Assembly (NCBI RefSeq): GCF_025698545.1
Contig: NC_068567.1
Span: 57,789,371 to 57,853,370, forward strand
Source: Gossypium raimondii
Lineage: Eukaryota > Streptophyta > Magnoliopsida > Malvales > Malvaceae
DNA length: 64,000 nt
Reading direction: 5' to 3'
The notes under the pieces were generated by a model. That model did not search any database, was not told the DNA's origin, and was given only the letters and a program-made list of their open reading frames with translations. This document shows, piece after piece, positions 47,449 through 60,561 of this stretch. Each line of letters begins with the position of its first letter. Within the stretch, counting starts at the first letter, position 1. The position numbers and the translations under genes are program-made.

Positions 47449-50400
47449 ATGGGCGATGGAGTTGCGTGCATGCCTTTGCAGCAGCATCAGCATCAACATC
47501 AGCACATCATGGAGAGATTTCCAGTTACAGAAAAAACGCTTTGTCCCAACAATGAGCTCACTACAAAGCCCGTTAACCTCAAAGACAACGCCCAGCAGCA
47601 ACAGCAGCAGCAGCCACAAGAGCAGCAGCAACAAGAGCAACAACAGCAGCAGCCACAACCGCAGCTGCCGCGAAAGAAAAAGAAACTGGTCAAGGTTAAG
47701 AAAGTAGTGGTGGTTAAGAAGAAGGTGGTGGTGGGAGCAGCAGCAGCAGCAGCAGCAGCCGCAGCCGCAGCAACATCACAGAAGAGTGAATTGGTAGTTA
47801 AAGCAAAGACTGAAGCGGGACTGAAAAGCAGTAAAGAGATTGATAAAGGTGATAATTCTGGGCAGAAGGAGGAAGTGGAAGAAGGTGAATTGGGGACGTT
47901 GAAGTGGCCCAGAGAAGGGGAGAATGGGGAGGTTGGGACTGACAAGTCGAAGAATGGGGAAATTGAGAAGGGAGAGATTACTAGTGAGAAATGTAGGAAA
48001 GGGGAAGTAGTGAAGGAAGAGATTGTTCGTGAAGTGAAAGGTGAGCTGGAGAAAGAGGAAACTGTTTCCAAGAAAAAAGGGGAGGTGATGAATGGAGAGA
48101 TTGTTACAGGTAAGTGGAGAAAAGGGGAGGTGGCGAAGGGGGAGATGGTTCTGGAAAAAGGAAGGAAAGCGGAACCTGAAAAGGGAGAATTTGGGTCATG
48201 GAGAGGCGCCAAAGATGACCTAGAGAAAGGAGAATTCATTCCTGATAGATGGCATAAGGGGGACTTGATGAAGGATGAGTACAGTTACAGTAAATATAGG
48301 AAGTATGAGTTAGGAAAGGAAAAAAGCTGGAAATATGAGATGGAACGCACTCCACCTTCAGGTAAGTACTCAGTTGACGATCTTTATCACAGGAAGGAAT
48401 TCAGTAGAAGCACCCTGCATGGCAGAAGTTCTTCCAGATGGGAAACTAGCCAGGACAGGACTTCTAGGATCAGTTCAAAGATTGTGGATGAGGAAGGCTT
48501 ATATAAGAGTGAGTACAGCAATGGTAAGAACCATGGGCGAGAGTACCCTTCTTCTGGTAATAGGCCGAAGCGGCATGGCACTGATTCAGACAGTGGTGAC
48601 CGCAAGCACTATGGAGATTATGGCGACTATGCAAATTCAAAATGTAGGAGGCTCTCCGATGATTTTGGTCGAAATTCCCACCCAGAGCTCTACTCACGCC
48701 ACTCTGTTGAGAGGTTCTATAAAAATTCTTCTTCATCAAGAATTTCTTCATTGGAAAAGTACACTTCAAGACATCATGAATCCTCTTTGTCATCTAGAGT
48801 TGTGTATGATAAGTGTGGGCGTAGTCCAGCATATTCTGAGCGGTCCCCACGTGATAGGGTCAGGAATTATGATCACAGGGATCGGAGTCCAATTCGACGG
48901 GAGCGATCCCCATGGGACAGATCCCCATATACATGTGAGAAATCCCCATATGCTCGTGATAGATCTGTGTATTCTCGTGAGAGATCCCCATATGATCGGA
49001 GTCGTCATCATGATCATAGAATCAGAAGTCCTATCAATGCAGGGCGGTCCCCAGAGGATCGGCCTAGATTTCATGATCGTAGGGACCGGACTCCCAGCTA
49101 TTTGGAACGGTCTCCACATGATCGGAGTAAGACCAAAAATCAAAGAGACACAAGTAAAAAGGGTGCCATAAATGAGAAGCGAGGCTCACAATATGGTTCT
49201 AAGGGGCAAGAAGATAAAGTTAGTCGGAGGGATCATAGTGGAAGAGACTCACATTCCTCAGCTAAAGAATCTCAAGATAGGATCAGCGTGCACAATTTGA
49301 ATGGATCAGATGAAAAAAATGGCGTGTGTGAGTCTCACAAAGAAGATCAATCTCCAACACCCAGTGTAAATTGCCAAGAACCTCCTCTTCTTGTTGACGG
49401 GGCACCTCCTGAAGAGCTGCAATCAATGGAGGAAGACATGGACATATGCGACACACCACCTCACATTCCTTTGGTGGCTGAGTCCGCTGTTGGTAAATGG
49501 ATTTATCTTGATGTTTTTGGTATCGAGCGAGGTCCTTCAAAATTATGTGACCTTAAGGAACTTGTTGAAGAAGGGGTTCTTTTGTCTGATCATTTAATCA
49601 AGCACTTAGATAGTGATAGGTGGGTGACTGTTGAAAATGCAGCTTCTCCCTTGTTGACTGCCAGTTTTCCATCCATTGTATCGGACTCGGTAACTCAGCT
49701 GGTTAGCCCTCCTGAAGCTCCTGGTAACTTGCTGATAGAAACTGGAGATCTCAAGCCATTAGGCACTCACAGTGGTGATGAGACGATGAGCTTCCAAGAT
49801 GACAGTGCAGCCACATCTGATTCCTTGGAAGATCTTCACATTGACGAAAGGGTTGGAGCTCTATTGGACGGTATCAATATTATTCCTGGCAAGGAGCTTG
49901 AAATAGTTGGGGGTATGCCGTCACTAACAATATTTCTTTGTACTTTTTTTTTTCTTTCTCCAATACTAACTCCTCTTGAAGTCTATATACCTACATTTTT
50001 CTGGTACTTGATTTTTTTTTGTGCGGTTCCTTGGCATTTATATGTGTATACACTAATACGCATATATTTATATGTGTATATGTCTATACAGAACATAGAC
50101 AGGTACATGATTGTGTTTGTTTGAGGAGATTTCTTATTTATTTCCTGTTCTCTGGAATTTTTCCATCATGCAGAAGCTCTGCAAATGACCTTTGATGATG
50201 CGGAATGGGAAGTGTGGGGGAGCTCTGATGGTACGTATTTCTTGTAGAAGCCTATATTTCAAATCATACTTTTCTATTAAGACATGGCTATTATATTTCA
50301 AATCACACCTCTGAGCATTTGATTAATTGATTCTTTCCTCCTATCTTCTACTGTGAGATAATATATTTTAAGTTGACAAGTACATGCAGCTGGAATTTGG

Positions 50401-53400
50401 AAAATAGTAGTATTTCAGACATTATGGTTGGCCTTTATAATCTAATATCTGTAAAATAAGTTTTCAATTTTATTTTTGAAGTCATCTTTATATTCTTCTA
50501 GGTTTGTGGTCAGCAATTGATTCGTCACCTCCCACAATTAATAAGGATTATTCTTAGCTCAGAATTTACTTGCTTGGTTCAGATAGCTGTATAGGGGCAT
50601 CTTTTAAATTAAAATATATGAAGTTTTAGTTTCGTGTATTGATGAGGCTAGTGTAAATTACCAATAAAGGTGGCACTCTTGTACATTTGTGTTAGATTCC
50701 ATCGGACTTAATTACTTAAATACTCCATATTTTTAGTTGATATATTTCAGCATATATTTTGTCTGCATGCATGCTTAATTTCTTTTGGTTGATCAAGAAT
50801 TAAGATTTGTCCTAATTATGGCATCTTTGATTTTTCAAGATCAATATAATTTACCTGACGCATTTTGGTCTTTTTGGGATATTATGTGCACTTGAGCTGA
50901 TCAAGATTTACCAAGCAGAGTGGGAGGCTGAATTGTAACTGAAATGAAATCAGTACAGTAGTTTTATATGAACAATATGTAATAACATTGAGATGAGTTC
51001 AAAATGAAGAAAGTAACAGGATATCTCTGGCATTTAGTCACCCATCTTGTGATGTAACGTTATTCCTTATCTTTGCTATTTCAGGTTTCCCTTGGCTTTT
51101 GAGTCGCACAGGGGATTGGCATGATAAAGTAACTGAAGAATTATCTAGCTACTCTGACACCAATGCAAAGGAGGCTGCAGAGCCCAGGGCTGTTGCAATA
51201 TCTGATTGTTCCTCCTGTGCTGACTCTAGTGACTGGTTTTCTGGTCGATGGTCATGCAAGGGTGGGGACTGGAAGAGGAACGAGGAAGCTACTCAGGATA
51301 GATCTTCGAGGAAAAAACTTGTTCTTAATGATGGTTACCCTTTATGCCTTATGCCAAAGTCTGGGTATGAGGACCCTCGCTGGCATATGAAAGATGATCT
51401 GTACTATCCTTCTCATAGCAAAAGGCTTGACCTCCCTCCTTGGGCCTTCTCAATTGCCGAAGAGAGAAATGATTGCAATGATATTAGTAGATCGAATCAA
51501 ATTAAGCCTTCTGCTGTAAGAGGAGTGAAGGGAACCATGCTTCCAGTAGTCAGGATAAATGCATGTGTGGTTCAGGATCAGGGTTCATTTGTATCTGCAC
51601 CTCGCACAAAAACTCGAGTGAAGGAGAGACACTCTTCAAGATCTTCCCGGTCACACTCGACAACTAGTGATGTCAAGAAATCATCAGCAGAAAGTGATTC
51701 ACTATCAAAGGCTGTTAATGATCAACGCTTGAAAGGATCATGGAAGTTTGCACCCATTAATACTCCTAAAGACCATGTTTGTACTATTGATGAGTTGCAG
51801 TTACACTTGGGTGAATGGTACTACCTTGATGGTGCTGGGCATGAAAGGGGACCTTCATCATTCTCTGAACTTCAGTTTTTGGTAGATCAAGGAGTTATCC
51901 CGAAATATAGCAGTGCTTTTCGTAAATATGATCAAATGTGGGTTCCAGTCACCTCCGCTGCAGGGAGTCTTGAAGTCACTGCATGGAATCGGCCTGGGAA
52001 TGTTGCATCATCTGCTGATTCTTCTGGAACTACACTTTTAGATTCCCAAGGTGTCGCTGTTAGTGATAATAATACAAGTTCCAGTTCGTTTCACAGGCTA
52101 CACCCCCAATTCATTGGATATACCTGTGGGAAGCTTCATAAATTGGTAATGAAATCATTTAAGAGTCGGGAATTTGCTGCAGCCATAAATGAGGTTTTAG
52201 ACCCATGGATCAGTGCAAAACAGCCAAAGAAAGAGATGGACAAGCATATTTACCAAAAAACAGGTATGCTCTAGTTAGTTTAATTGCTACATGAGTCTAC
52301 ATCTGGATTGGCAAAGAAATAATTTAATATAGAATGAGATGCTAGAGCTTTGCACAAGTTTCTTGGTAGTGTCAAGGTATGAGGTATTTTGCAAAATTTC
52401 GTTACATTTTCCAATATATAAAACAATCATTAATTAGGTTAATATATAGTTGTCTTCAATGTGCCTTTTTAGTGGACCTTCTCTTAAAAGCAATGAAATT
52501 TTACTTGGAATAGGCTAGTGTTTTGAGGTTGTTTCCTTTTTCCTCTGCTCACTCTTTTGACTTTTTGGCATGGCATTTTGGCTTTTATATGGCATACATC
52601 CAGTTTACTGGGTGTGTGTGTGTAGATATTTATGTGATGACTGATTTAAGTTGGTGAGGGTCCTCAGTTCTGTCTTGGACTTGGTGAAGATGAGTGTGTG
52701 ATGTGTGAATTTTCACAATTTTCCCTTCGGTAAATTTACGAGACATTTGTTTAATCTTTCTTCTTTGTTCATATGTGGATGAATCTTGGCCTGCACATTG
52801 CAGATAGTGGCAAACGGGCACGAATGATGATTAATGGAAGTGAAGAAGAGTATGATATTGAAGATGAGTTGCAATCAATCCGAAAGGATGATTTTGCATT
52901 TGAAGATTTATGCGGTGATGTGACCTTCCATGAACAAGAGAGTGCATGTTCCGTTACTGAGATGGGGAACTGGGGTTTGTTGGATGGTCATGTGCTAGCA
53001 CGAGTCTTCCATTTCTTGAGATCTGACATGAAATCCCTTGTCTTTGCTTCTTTGACTTGTAAACACTGGAGAGCTGCTGTCAGGTTTTACAAGGGTATTG
53101 CAAGGCAGGTTGACTTGTCATCTCTTGGTCCCAACTGCAGTGACTCTATAGCTCAGAAAATCCTGGTATGATTCATGGTTGCTTAAAGTACTTGCATATA
53201 ATTTTTTTCCCCTTTACTCCTCTGGTTTAATACAATTCTTTATTTGCAGAACTGTTACAACAAAGAACGGATAAATTCCATGGTTCTGATTGGTTGCACG
53301 AACATAAGTTCAATCACACTTGAAGATGTTCTTCAAGTTTTTCCTAGTTTATCTTATATAGATATTAGAGGTTGCAGCCAGTTTGGGGAATTGATAGTCA

Positions 53401-56400
53401 AATTTCCCAATTTGAGGTGGTTCAAGAGCACAAGTTTGCATGCTATGACAATCTCAGATGAGTCTAATTCTAAAATAAGGACTCTGAAACAAATTACCGA
53501 GAAAACTTCATCTGGCCTTAAAACGGGCCTGGGGAATGCTATCGATGATTTTGGCGAATTGAAGAGTTATTTTGAAAGTGTTGATAGAAGAGACTCTGCA
53601 AACCAATTATTTCGCCAAAGTTTATATAGGCGTTCAAAGTTATTTGATGCCAGGAAGTCCTCATCCATTTTATCTAGGGAAGCTCGTATCAGGCGATGGG
53701 CCATTAAAAAATCCGAAAATGGATATAAGCGGATGGAGGAATTCCTTGCTTCTAGTCTAAGGGATATAATGAAGGAGAATACCTCCGATTTTTTTGTGCC
53801 CAAGGTACTGTGGATCTTGTTCTTTCTGTTTGTGCATTTTTTGTTTCATACATTATGTTTAAAAGCCTTTATTCTTTTGCTGTCATTTGATTTTCAGGTT
53901 GCAGAAATTGAGGAGAAAATGAAAAATGGTTATTACATTGGACATGGTCTGGGTTATGTTAAAGAGGACATCAGCCGAATGTGCAGGGATGCAATAAAGT
54001 AAGGTTTTCTAGTTCCCTCTTTTACATCTTAATTTGATACATTGAATTAAAGAATATTTCTAAGTTGCGAAGGCTTTAAGTCATCCAAGCTGTAGTCATT
54101 TGACTTGTGTGGTTATGTGTTACCCAGTTAATTGTCTGAAGGCTGCCCCGCCTATAATTGTATAACATTTCTTCTTTATGAATTAAAATTGATTTCTTCT
54201 GTATATGCCTAGAGCTGTTCTCTCCCTTATTTTCATTTATTGAACATAAATTGTTAATTTTGCGCCTTTCTCCTGTGCTTTATTTTTACGGCCATATGTT
54301 CAGCATGAGTATCTGATAATATGCTAACCATTCCATTTGTTTGTATACCAATTTGTTGGTTGTAGAACAAAGAATCGTGGAGGTGCTCGAGACATGAATC
54401 GCATAATTACTTTATTTATCCAGCTCGCCACACGTTTAGAAGAGGGTGCTAAGATTACATCTTCTTATGAAAGAGATGAATTGCTGAAGTCTTGGAAAGA
54501 TGACTCACCTACTGGATTCTCAAAGTACAAGAAGAAACTTGGTAAGGCAGTCACTGAAAGAAAGTACATGAACAAGAGCAATGGCACTTCTTTTGCAAAT
54601 GGTGCTTTTGATTATGGGGAATATGCATCTGATAGAGAAATTAGAAAGCGTCTGTCCAAACTTAATAGGAAATCGCTTGACTCAGAAAGTGAAACATCTG
54701 ATGAGCTTGATCGCTCTTCTGAGGATGGCAAAAGTGAGAGTGAAATTGAGAGTACCGCTTCAGATACTGAGAGTGAATTGGATTTCAAGCCTGAAGGTCG
54801 GTCTGGGGAGTCAAGAGGGGATGGATACTTCATGGCAGGAGATAGTTTTGATTCTATGGCTGATGACCGTGAATGGGGTGCTCGTATGACCAAAGCTAGT
54901 TTGGTTCCTCCTGTCACTAGGAAATATGAAGTCATTGATCAGTATGTTGTTGTAGCTGATGAGGAGGATGTGCGGCGTAAGATGCAAGTATCCTTGCCGG
55001 AGGACTATGCCGAGAAGCTCAATGCTCAAAAAACTGGCACTGAGGAGTTGGATATGGAACTTCCTGAAGTCAAAGATTATAAACCCAGAAAAGAGCTTGG
55101 AGATGAAGTTATAGAGCAAGAAGTTTATGGAATTGATCCTTACACTCACAACCTCTTGCTTGATTCCATGCCGGAGGAGTTGGAATGGCCTTTAGAGGAT
55201 AAGCAATCTTTTATTGAAGATGTTCTCCTTCGAACTCTGAATAAGCAAGTTAGACAATTCACAGGCACTGGGAACACTCCAATGATGTATCCGTTGAAGC
55301 CCATTGTAGAAGAAATTAAAAGAGTTGCTGAGGTGGACTGTGATAAACGAACAATGAAAATGTGTCAAGGTATACTGAAAGCCATAGATGATCGTCCTGA
55401 TGACAATTATGTTGCTTACCGAAAGGTATACATATGCTTCATATCTCATATATTATTTTCTGTTCTTTATCCTCATGTTTAATAACATTATGTTGTTTTT
55501 TCCTTGTTCCTTTGTTCTATGATGCTGGTGTTTACATTATTTTTCTACTGGATATGCTTTATTAGGGTTTGGGTGTTCTCTGCAACAAGGAAGGTGGTTT
55601 TAGAGAAGAAGATTTTGTTGTAGAGTTTTTGGGAGAGGTATGATGCGAATTAGATTACAAACAGTTTCCTTTATCTATGCCTTTGTGCAAATAATATATT
55701 TTGTTACATTTTTCTTGTACAGTTTTTAACTTTCAGCTATATTTAAAAAAAAAAAACCTTTTTTATTTATCATCACGTGTAATTATTTTCTGGCTTTTGG
55801 CTTTTGAATGGAGAGACTCTTTGAAGTCTTTTGTCCTCACGGGTTTTAATTTCCATAGGTTTATCCTGTTTGGAAATGGTTTGAGAAGCAAGATGGGATT
55901 CGGTTGTTGCAGAATAACAGCAAGGATCCAGCTCCCGAGTTCTACAACATCTACCTTGAGAGGCCAAAGGTCCATTTCAACACGTCTTGTACTAAGTGTT
56001 ATTATTGGTTAGTTAATTTTAATTGCTTTTCTGAAAATGTTTACTGATCATCTCTTATTTATCAGGGTGATGCGGGTGGCTATGATTTAGTTGTTGTTGA
56101 TGCAATGCATAAGGCCAATTATGCGAGTCGAATTTGTCATTCATGTCATCCTAATTGTGAAGCCAAGTAAGTATATTCTGTTGCTCATTTTGTTCTGTGC
56201 AGAATTGTGAAGCTATATATCTAGTCATTTTGTTTCTCTTCCCCATTTCTCCCTAGTTTGGGAATTCAAGACTTCTATAGAGCAGAATAATTCAGATTTT
56301 TTAAATATGGAGTAGTATGCTCATCAGTGATTTTTTTTAATTCTTTATATTAATAATTAAATAATTGATGTTTGACACATATAATTCTTGGACCCGTTTA

Positions 56401-59400
56401 ACTGTTGTCAATAAAACTCAATTGTTTGTACTCTGTTATGAGCTTTTGCACTTTCGGGTATGCTTTAGTTAAGACTGTGCAAGGATTTCGGATTCCTAAA
56501 AGCTGAAAGAAGTAGCATGGATAATAGAGATATTTGGAATTTCTTGTTTTAATAGATAGACTGTTTTCTAATATGACTATTACCCTGTGGTTCCAGATAA
56601 CTTATCATTTTTTGTTAGGACAAATTGTATTTAAATCAGTCTCTGTATTATCTGTTTATTCAATAGTTCGGTTCTTTTGTGGCACATAAAGCTTTTTTCT
56701 ATTGGCATGACCTGTCCTTACCCTCTGCCTGTAACTTGTGATCCTGAACAAACTTTAGCCTAGCTACAAATCAAGTTCTGACCAAGATTTTGTTTTCTCT
56801 AATTCATCTAATATTTACCATTTCTTGGATGCAGAGTTACCGCTGTAGATGGTCAGTACCAAATTGGAATCTATGCTCTACGTGCAATACGATATGGCGA
56901 GGAGATTACATTTGATTATAATTCCGTTACAGAGGTTTGAATCTTCTGTCTTATCAGCTTTGTTAGGGATGATAATTCCTATGTTCTTATAGCTCATGAT
57001 TGGTGCTTATCCTGTTAGAGCAAGGAAGAATATGAAGCATCTGTCTGTCTCTGTGGTAGTCAAGTTTGCCGTGGCAGCTACTTGAATTTGACTGGTGAAG
57101 GTGCATTTCAGAAGGTATGCAGTTTCATGATGGTTTTTTTTTTTTTTTGAAAAAAAAAACAAAAAATGGAATCTTCTTTTTGCCTGTAAAAATAAAATGA
57201 TATGGTATTACCTGTTGTCGAATAAGTTGACCTTTGCTCTTTTGAGTTTCCTAGAAGTTATTATAGGGAATTATGTTGTTCTTCAGGTACTGAAGGAGTG
57301 GCATGGTATACTTGACCGACAACAGCTAATGCTAGAAGCTTGTGAACTAAATTCTGTATCTGAAGAAGATTACCTTGAGCTAGGGAGGGCTGGCCTAGGA
57401 AGCTGTTTGCTTGGTGGATTGCCTGATTGGTTGGTTGCTTACTCAGCTCGTGTGGTATGTCTTCGGTTTGCTGTAACCTCATTACTTCATTTTTGGATTA
57501 GGAAAAAAGAGGGAGGAGGGAGCTTCTATTTTGCTGACATTTCTTTTCTGGTGTAGGTGAGATTCATAAATTTTGAGAGAACAAAGCTCCCTGAGCAAAT
57601 TTTACGGCATAATTTGGAAGAGAAGCGCAAGTACTGTATAGACATATCTCTTGATGCAGAGAGGAATGATGCAGAGATTCAGGTATGTTGCTGTTCTCAT
57701 TTAGTCTGTACACGGCATTTGCATGTTTTTGTGCCTTTGCTTGTATCTGCTTACGTTTGTTTGAAGCTTTTTATGCTTACCGTCAAAATGTAAGTGCTAA
57801 TTGTATACTTTCCTGTTGAACGAGGTAGGCTGAGGGTGTCTATAACCAGAGGCTTCAGAATTTGGCTATTACTCTTGACAAGGTGATTCCTCCGTCTCTG
57901 AATGACATATCTGAAGTTCAAATCTTCTACATAATAAAATATGGTCATGTGTATTATGCTGACTCATATAGTAATCTTTACTTTCACCTGGTGTTTTATT
58001 ATTTTGAAGAGCTAATCTTCAAAATCTTGGAAGTTTAAACTTTTTGGAATGCATGGATTACTCTTGTTTTCATTTGGTTTAATGGTTGGATGGGAGTCAT
58101 CTTTGTTATAACATTGCGTTTAATGATATCAAATTAAGTAGAGGCTAGTTCCTTTGCATTATGAGAGAAAACTATGTACATGCTCTATTAGTATCCCTAT
58201 ATTATATCATCTTTGATTCTGTTTCAGGTGAGGTATGTCATGAGATGCGTGTTTGGTGACCCCAAAAAGGCTCCACCACCTATAGAGAGGCTCAGTCCTG
58301 AAGAGGCTGTTTCCTTTCTCTGGAAAGGTGAGGGATCACTTGTTGAGGAGCTTCTTCAGTCCATGGCTCCTCACGTGGAAGATGAAACACTTAATGATCT
58401 GAGGTCCAAGATTCAAGTGCATGACCCATCATGGTCTGACAACATTCTGAAAGAACTTCAGAAATCTTTGTTATGGTGAGTGGAATGTCCTCTTTAAAGT
58501 TGTTTCCATGCTGTTTCATTCCAGGAAAGATGCAATCTTAATCATTTCTTTGTTTTGAAGGTTGAGGGATGAGGTTCGGAATCTTCCATGTACGTACAAG
58601 TGTCGGCATGATGCTGCAGCTGACTTGATCCATATTTATGCTTACACAAAGTGCTTCATAAGAGTTCGGGTGAGTTTTTTACTATTTTCTTTCTGATGAA
58701 CGTTCTTTTTTTCCGAAAGGGTAGAGGGGGATTGTGAAATAGAGAATGCTATTGTATTATCATTTTATCTAACCAATCATTTTATACGCAGGAGTACAAA
58801 GCAGTAACTTCTCCCCCTGTCTACATTAGTCCTCTTGACCTGAGCCCCAAGTACTCTGACAAGTTCACAGGTCTTCAGGAATATTGCAAGACGTATGGTG
58901 AAAATTATTGTTTGGGGCAGCTAGTTTTTTGGTATAACCAGACCAGTGTTGATCCAGATTCCAGCCTGTTTAGAGCAAGTAGGGGTTGCTTATCATTACC
59001 TGACATTGGTTGCTTCTACGCCAAGGTTCAGAAGCCATCAAGGCATCGTGTTTATGGCCCAAAGACTGTCAAATTTATGCTGTCATGGATGGTAAGCTTC
59101 TTAGTTCTTTCATCCCCATTTGTAATGATGTAAGATGCTGTTTTGGATTATTTGAATTTCAAAGTATTGAGGGCAGCACTCAAATTGCCTTCAAATCGAG
59201 CATTCTGTAGGTCACTTGCCTGCTGGGGACGAAGGTTGTCTGTTTAACACAGTTTTAATGACATCCCTGATTTTTTAACCTGATTGTTTTGTGGACAAGT
59301 TAATTATCATTTATATCATAAATAGAAATGTAGCATTCCCACAGTTAAACTTGTATGTAGAGGAGCAACGGTATTTGACGGGAAAGATTATTGCCATGTA

Positions 59401-59632
59401 TAGAAAATCACTAGGAATACCGTAGTTACTGTTTTTAATATGGTGGTTGGTGCAGGAGAAGCAACCCCAGAGACCATGGCCGAAGGACCGAATATGGACA
59501 TTCAAAGGTAGTCCAAGAATCTTTGGGAGTCCAATGCTAGATGCAGTTTTAAACAATAGTTCACTGGACAGAGAGATGGTGCAATGGTTGAAGCATAGAC
59601 CTGCGAAATTCCAGGCGATGTGGGATAGATGA
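47449..59632 (+). CDS. SDG2: Histone H3K4 methyltransferase ATXR3/SDG2 type
   Basis: Nuclear SET-domain enzyme; the Arabidopsis orthologue (ATXR3/SDG2) is the main H3K4 trimethylase. Join: 47449..49912, 50174..50230, 51085..52263, 52804..53165, 53250..53804, 53898..53998, 54366..55425, 55566..55637, 55859..55969, 56066..56166, 56835..56934, 57019..57114, 57287..57454, 57557..57682, 57829..57882, 58228..58475, 58561..58669, 58792..59091, 59456..59632. This gives 7440 bp, 2479 aa, all phases consistent. Regions: poly-Q 49-70, poly-A 97-109, KGE-rich repeats about 145-290, RSP/SPxxR repeats about 450-560, GYF-like segments about 681-735 (GKWIYLDVFGIERGPS) and 1083-1135 (GEWYYLDGAGHERGPSSF), F-box/LRR-like part about 1290-1400, SET about 1927-2070 (RICHSCHPNCEAK, YGEEITFDYN), post-SET-like CLCGSQVCRG. 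The start is the first ATG giving MGDGVACMPL. The exon 9 donor (AAG|GTCCAT) is weak. Confidence 0.96.
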
Positions 59633-60561
59633 GGACATTGTTGTAGGGGTTGAGTTTTGTGGGGAGCAGTAGGATATTATTAGCCAAATACGGTTGTAAA
59701 TGTTTTTGGAATGATTTGTCAATTTTAGTTTGGCAGCTACCCTTTGGGTTAAGAGGGGTAGTTGGTAAAAAATCATTCCAAAACATCATTTTCTTGTGCC
59801 CCTTTTCTTCTCATTCTTATGTACAGTTTTCATCTTTGTATTCTGTAATTCATTTCGTTTAGTAGGCCTTTTTGTCTAAAGAACTTTTCCTAGTCTTTGC
59901 CTCATTTATTATTTTACCTGAATGCCAAAGGAATCATCAACATATTTTTCAAGGAGGATGTATTATTAGCAGTGATGATCAAATAGTTAATAATATCATT
60001 CCTTCTTCCTTCCTATCTCAAAACTCAAAGCAAGCTAATCCCAGTTCCAAATTTTAGCAGTGAGTGGCATCCTTTTTTGTCCATTTTGCTTTCAGTATGT
60101 AACAAAAGATCCCAACTAAATCCCCAACATGTGCAAGTCCTTAACCTTATACGTCTTTATTTCTTTGCAGCAATGACATGCAGATTCACAAGCCTCTCCG
60201 ATGTAATTCCCCGGCGACTTGAAACCCTCCAAGAGACCAAAAAAAAAAAAAAAAAAATCGACAAAGCAGAGGTTGTCTCAGACCTGACCTGATCTGTCCT
60301 GAAGGGCGGATTGTGTGTCAGTTATATATATATATATGATATATGAAAGGCAGGCCAATCATCTTTGATTCTTGTGTCGCCGCCTTCGCTAATTCTCTAG
60401 GGCCACCATTCGTACTTCCCATCTAGTAATCAACCCCCACGCGTCCCCCTTCGCGTTACGTCCTTATATGAGTGTGCACACTCTCCCATTTCTCTTCACT
60501 GCTTTTATTGGTCAGTCCCCAACATTCGCCCTGAGGCCACTCTGCAAAGCAAAACACCACC
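59633..60561. other. SDG2 3' region and bHLH promoter
   Basis: The first few hundred bases are probably the SDG2 3' UTR. An A tract of about 19 lies near 60239-60257 and a TA repeat at about 60323-60336. CTTATATGAG near 60463 may be the bHLH TATA box, about 100 bases before its ATG. Short open frames here show no similarity. Confidence 0.45.

Noticed and set aside
47499..48239. 246-codon minus-strand frame opposite SDG2 exon 1
   Set aside because: Shadow of the KGE-rich and poly-Q/poly-A coding sequence; Ser/Pro/Phe-repetitive and without independent support.
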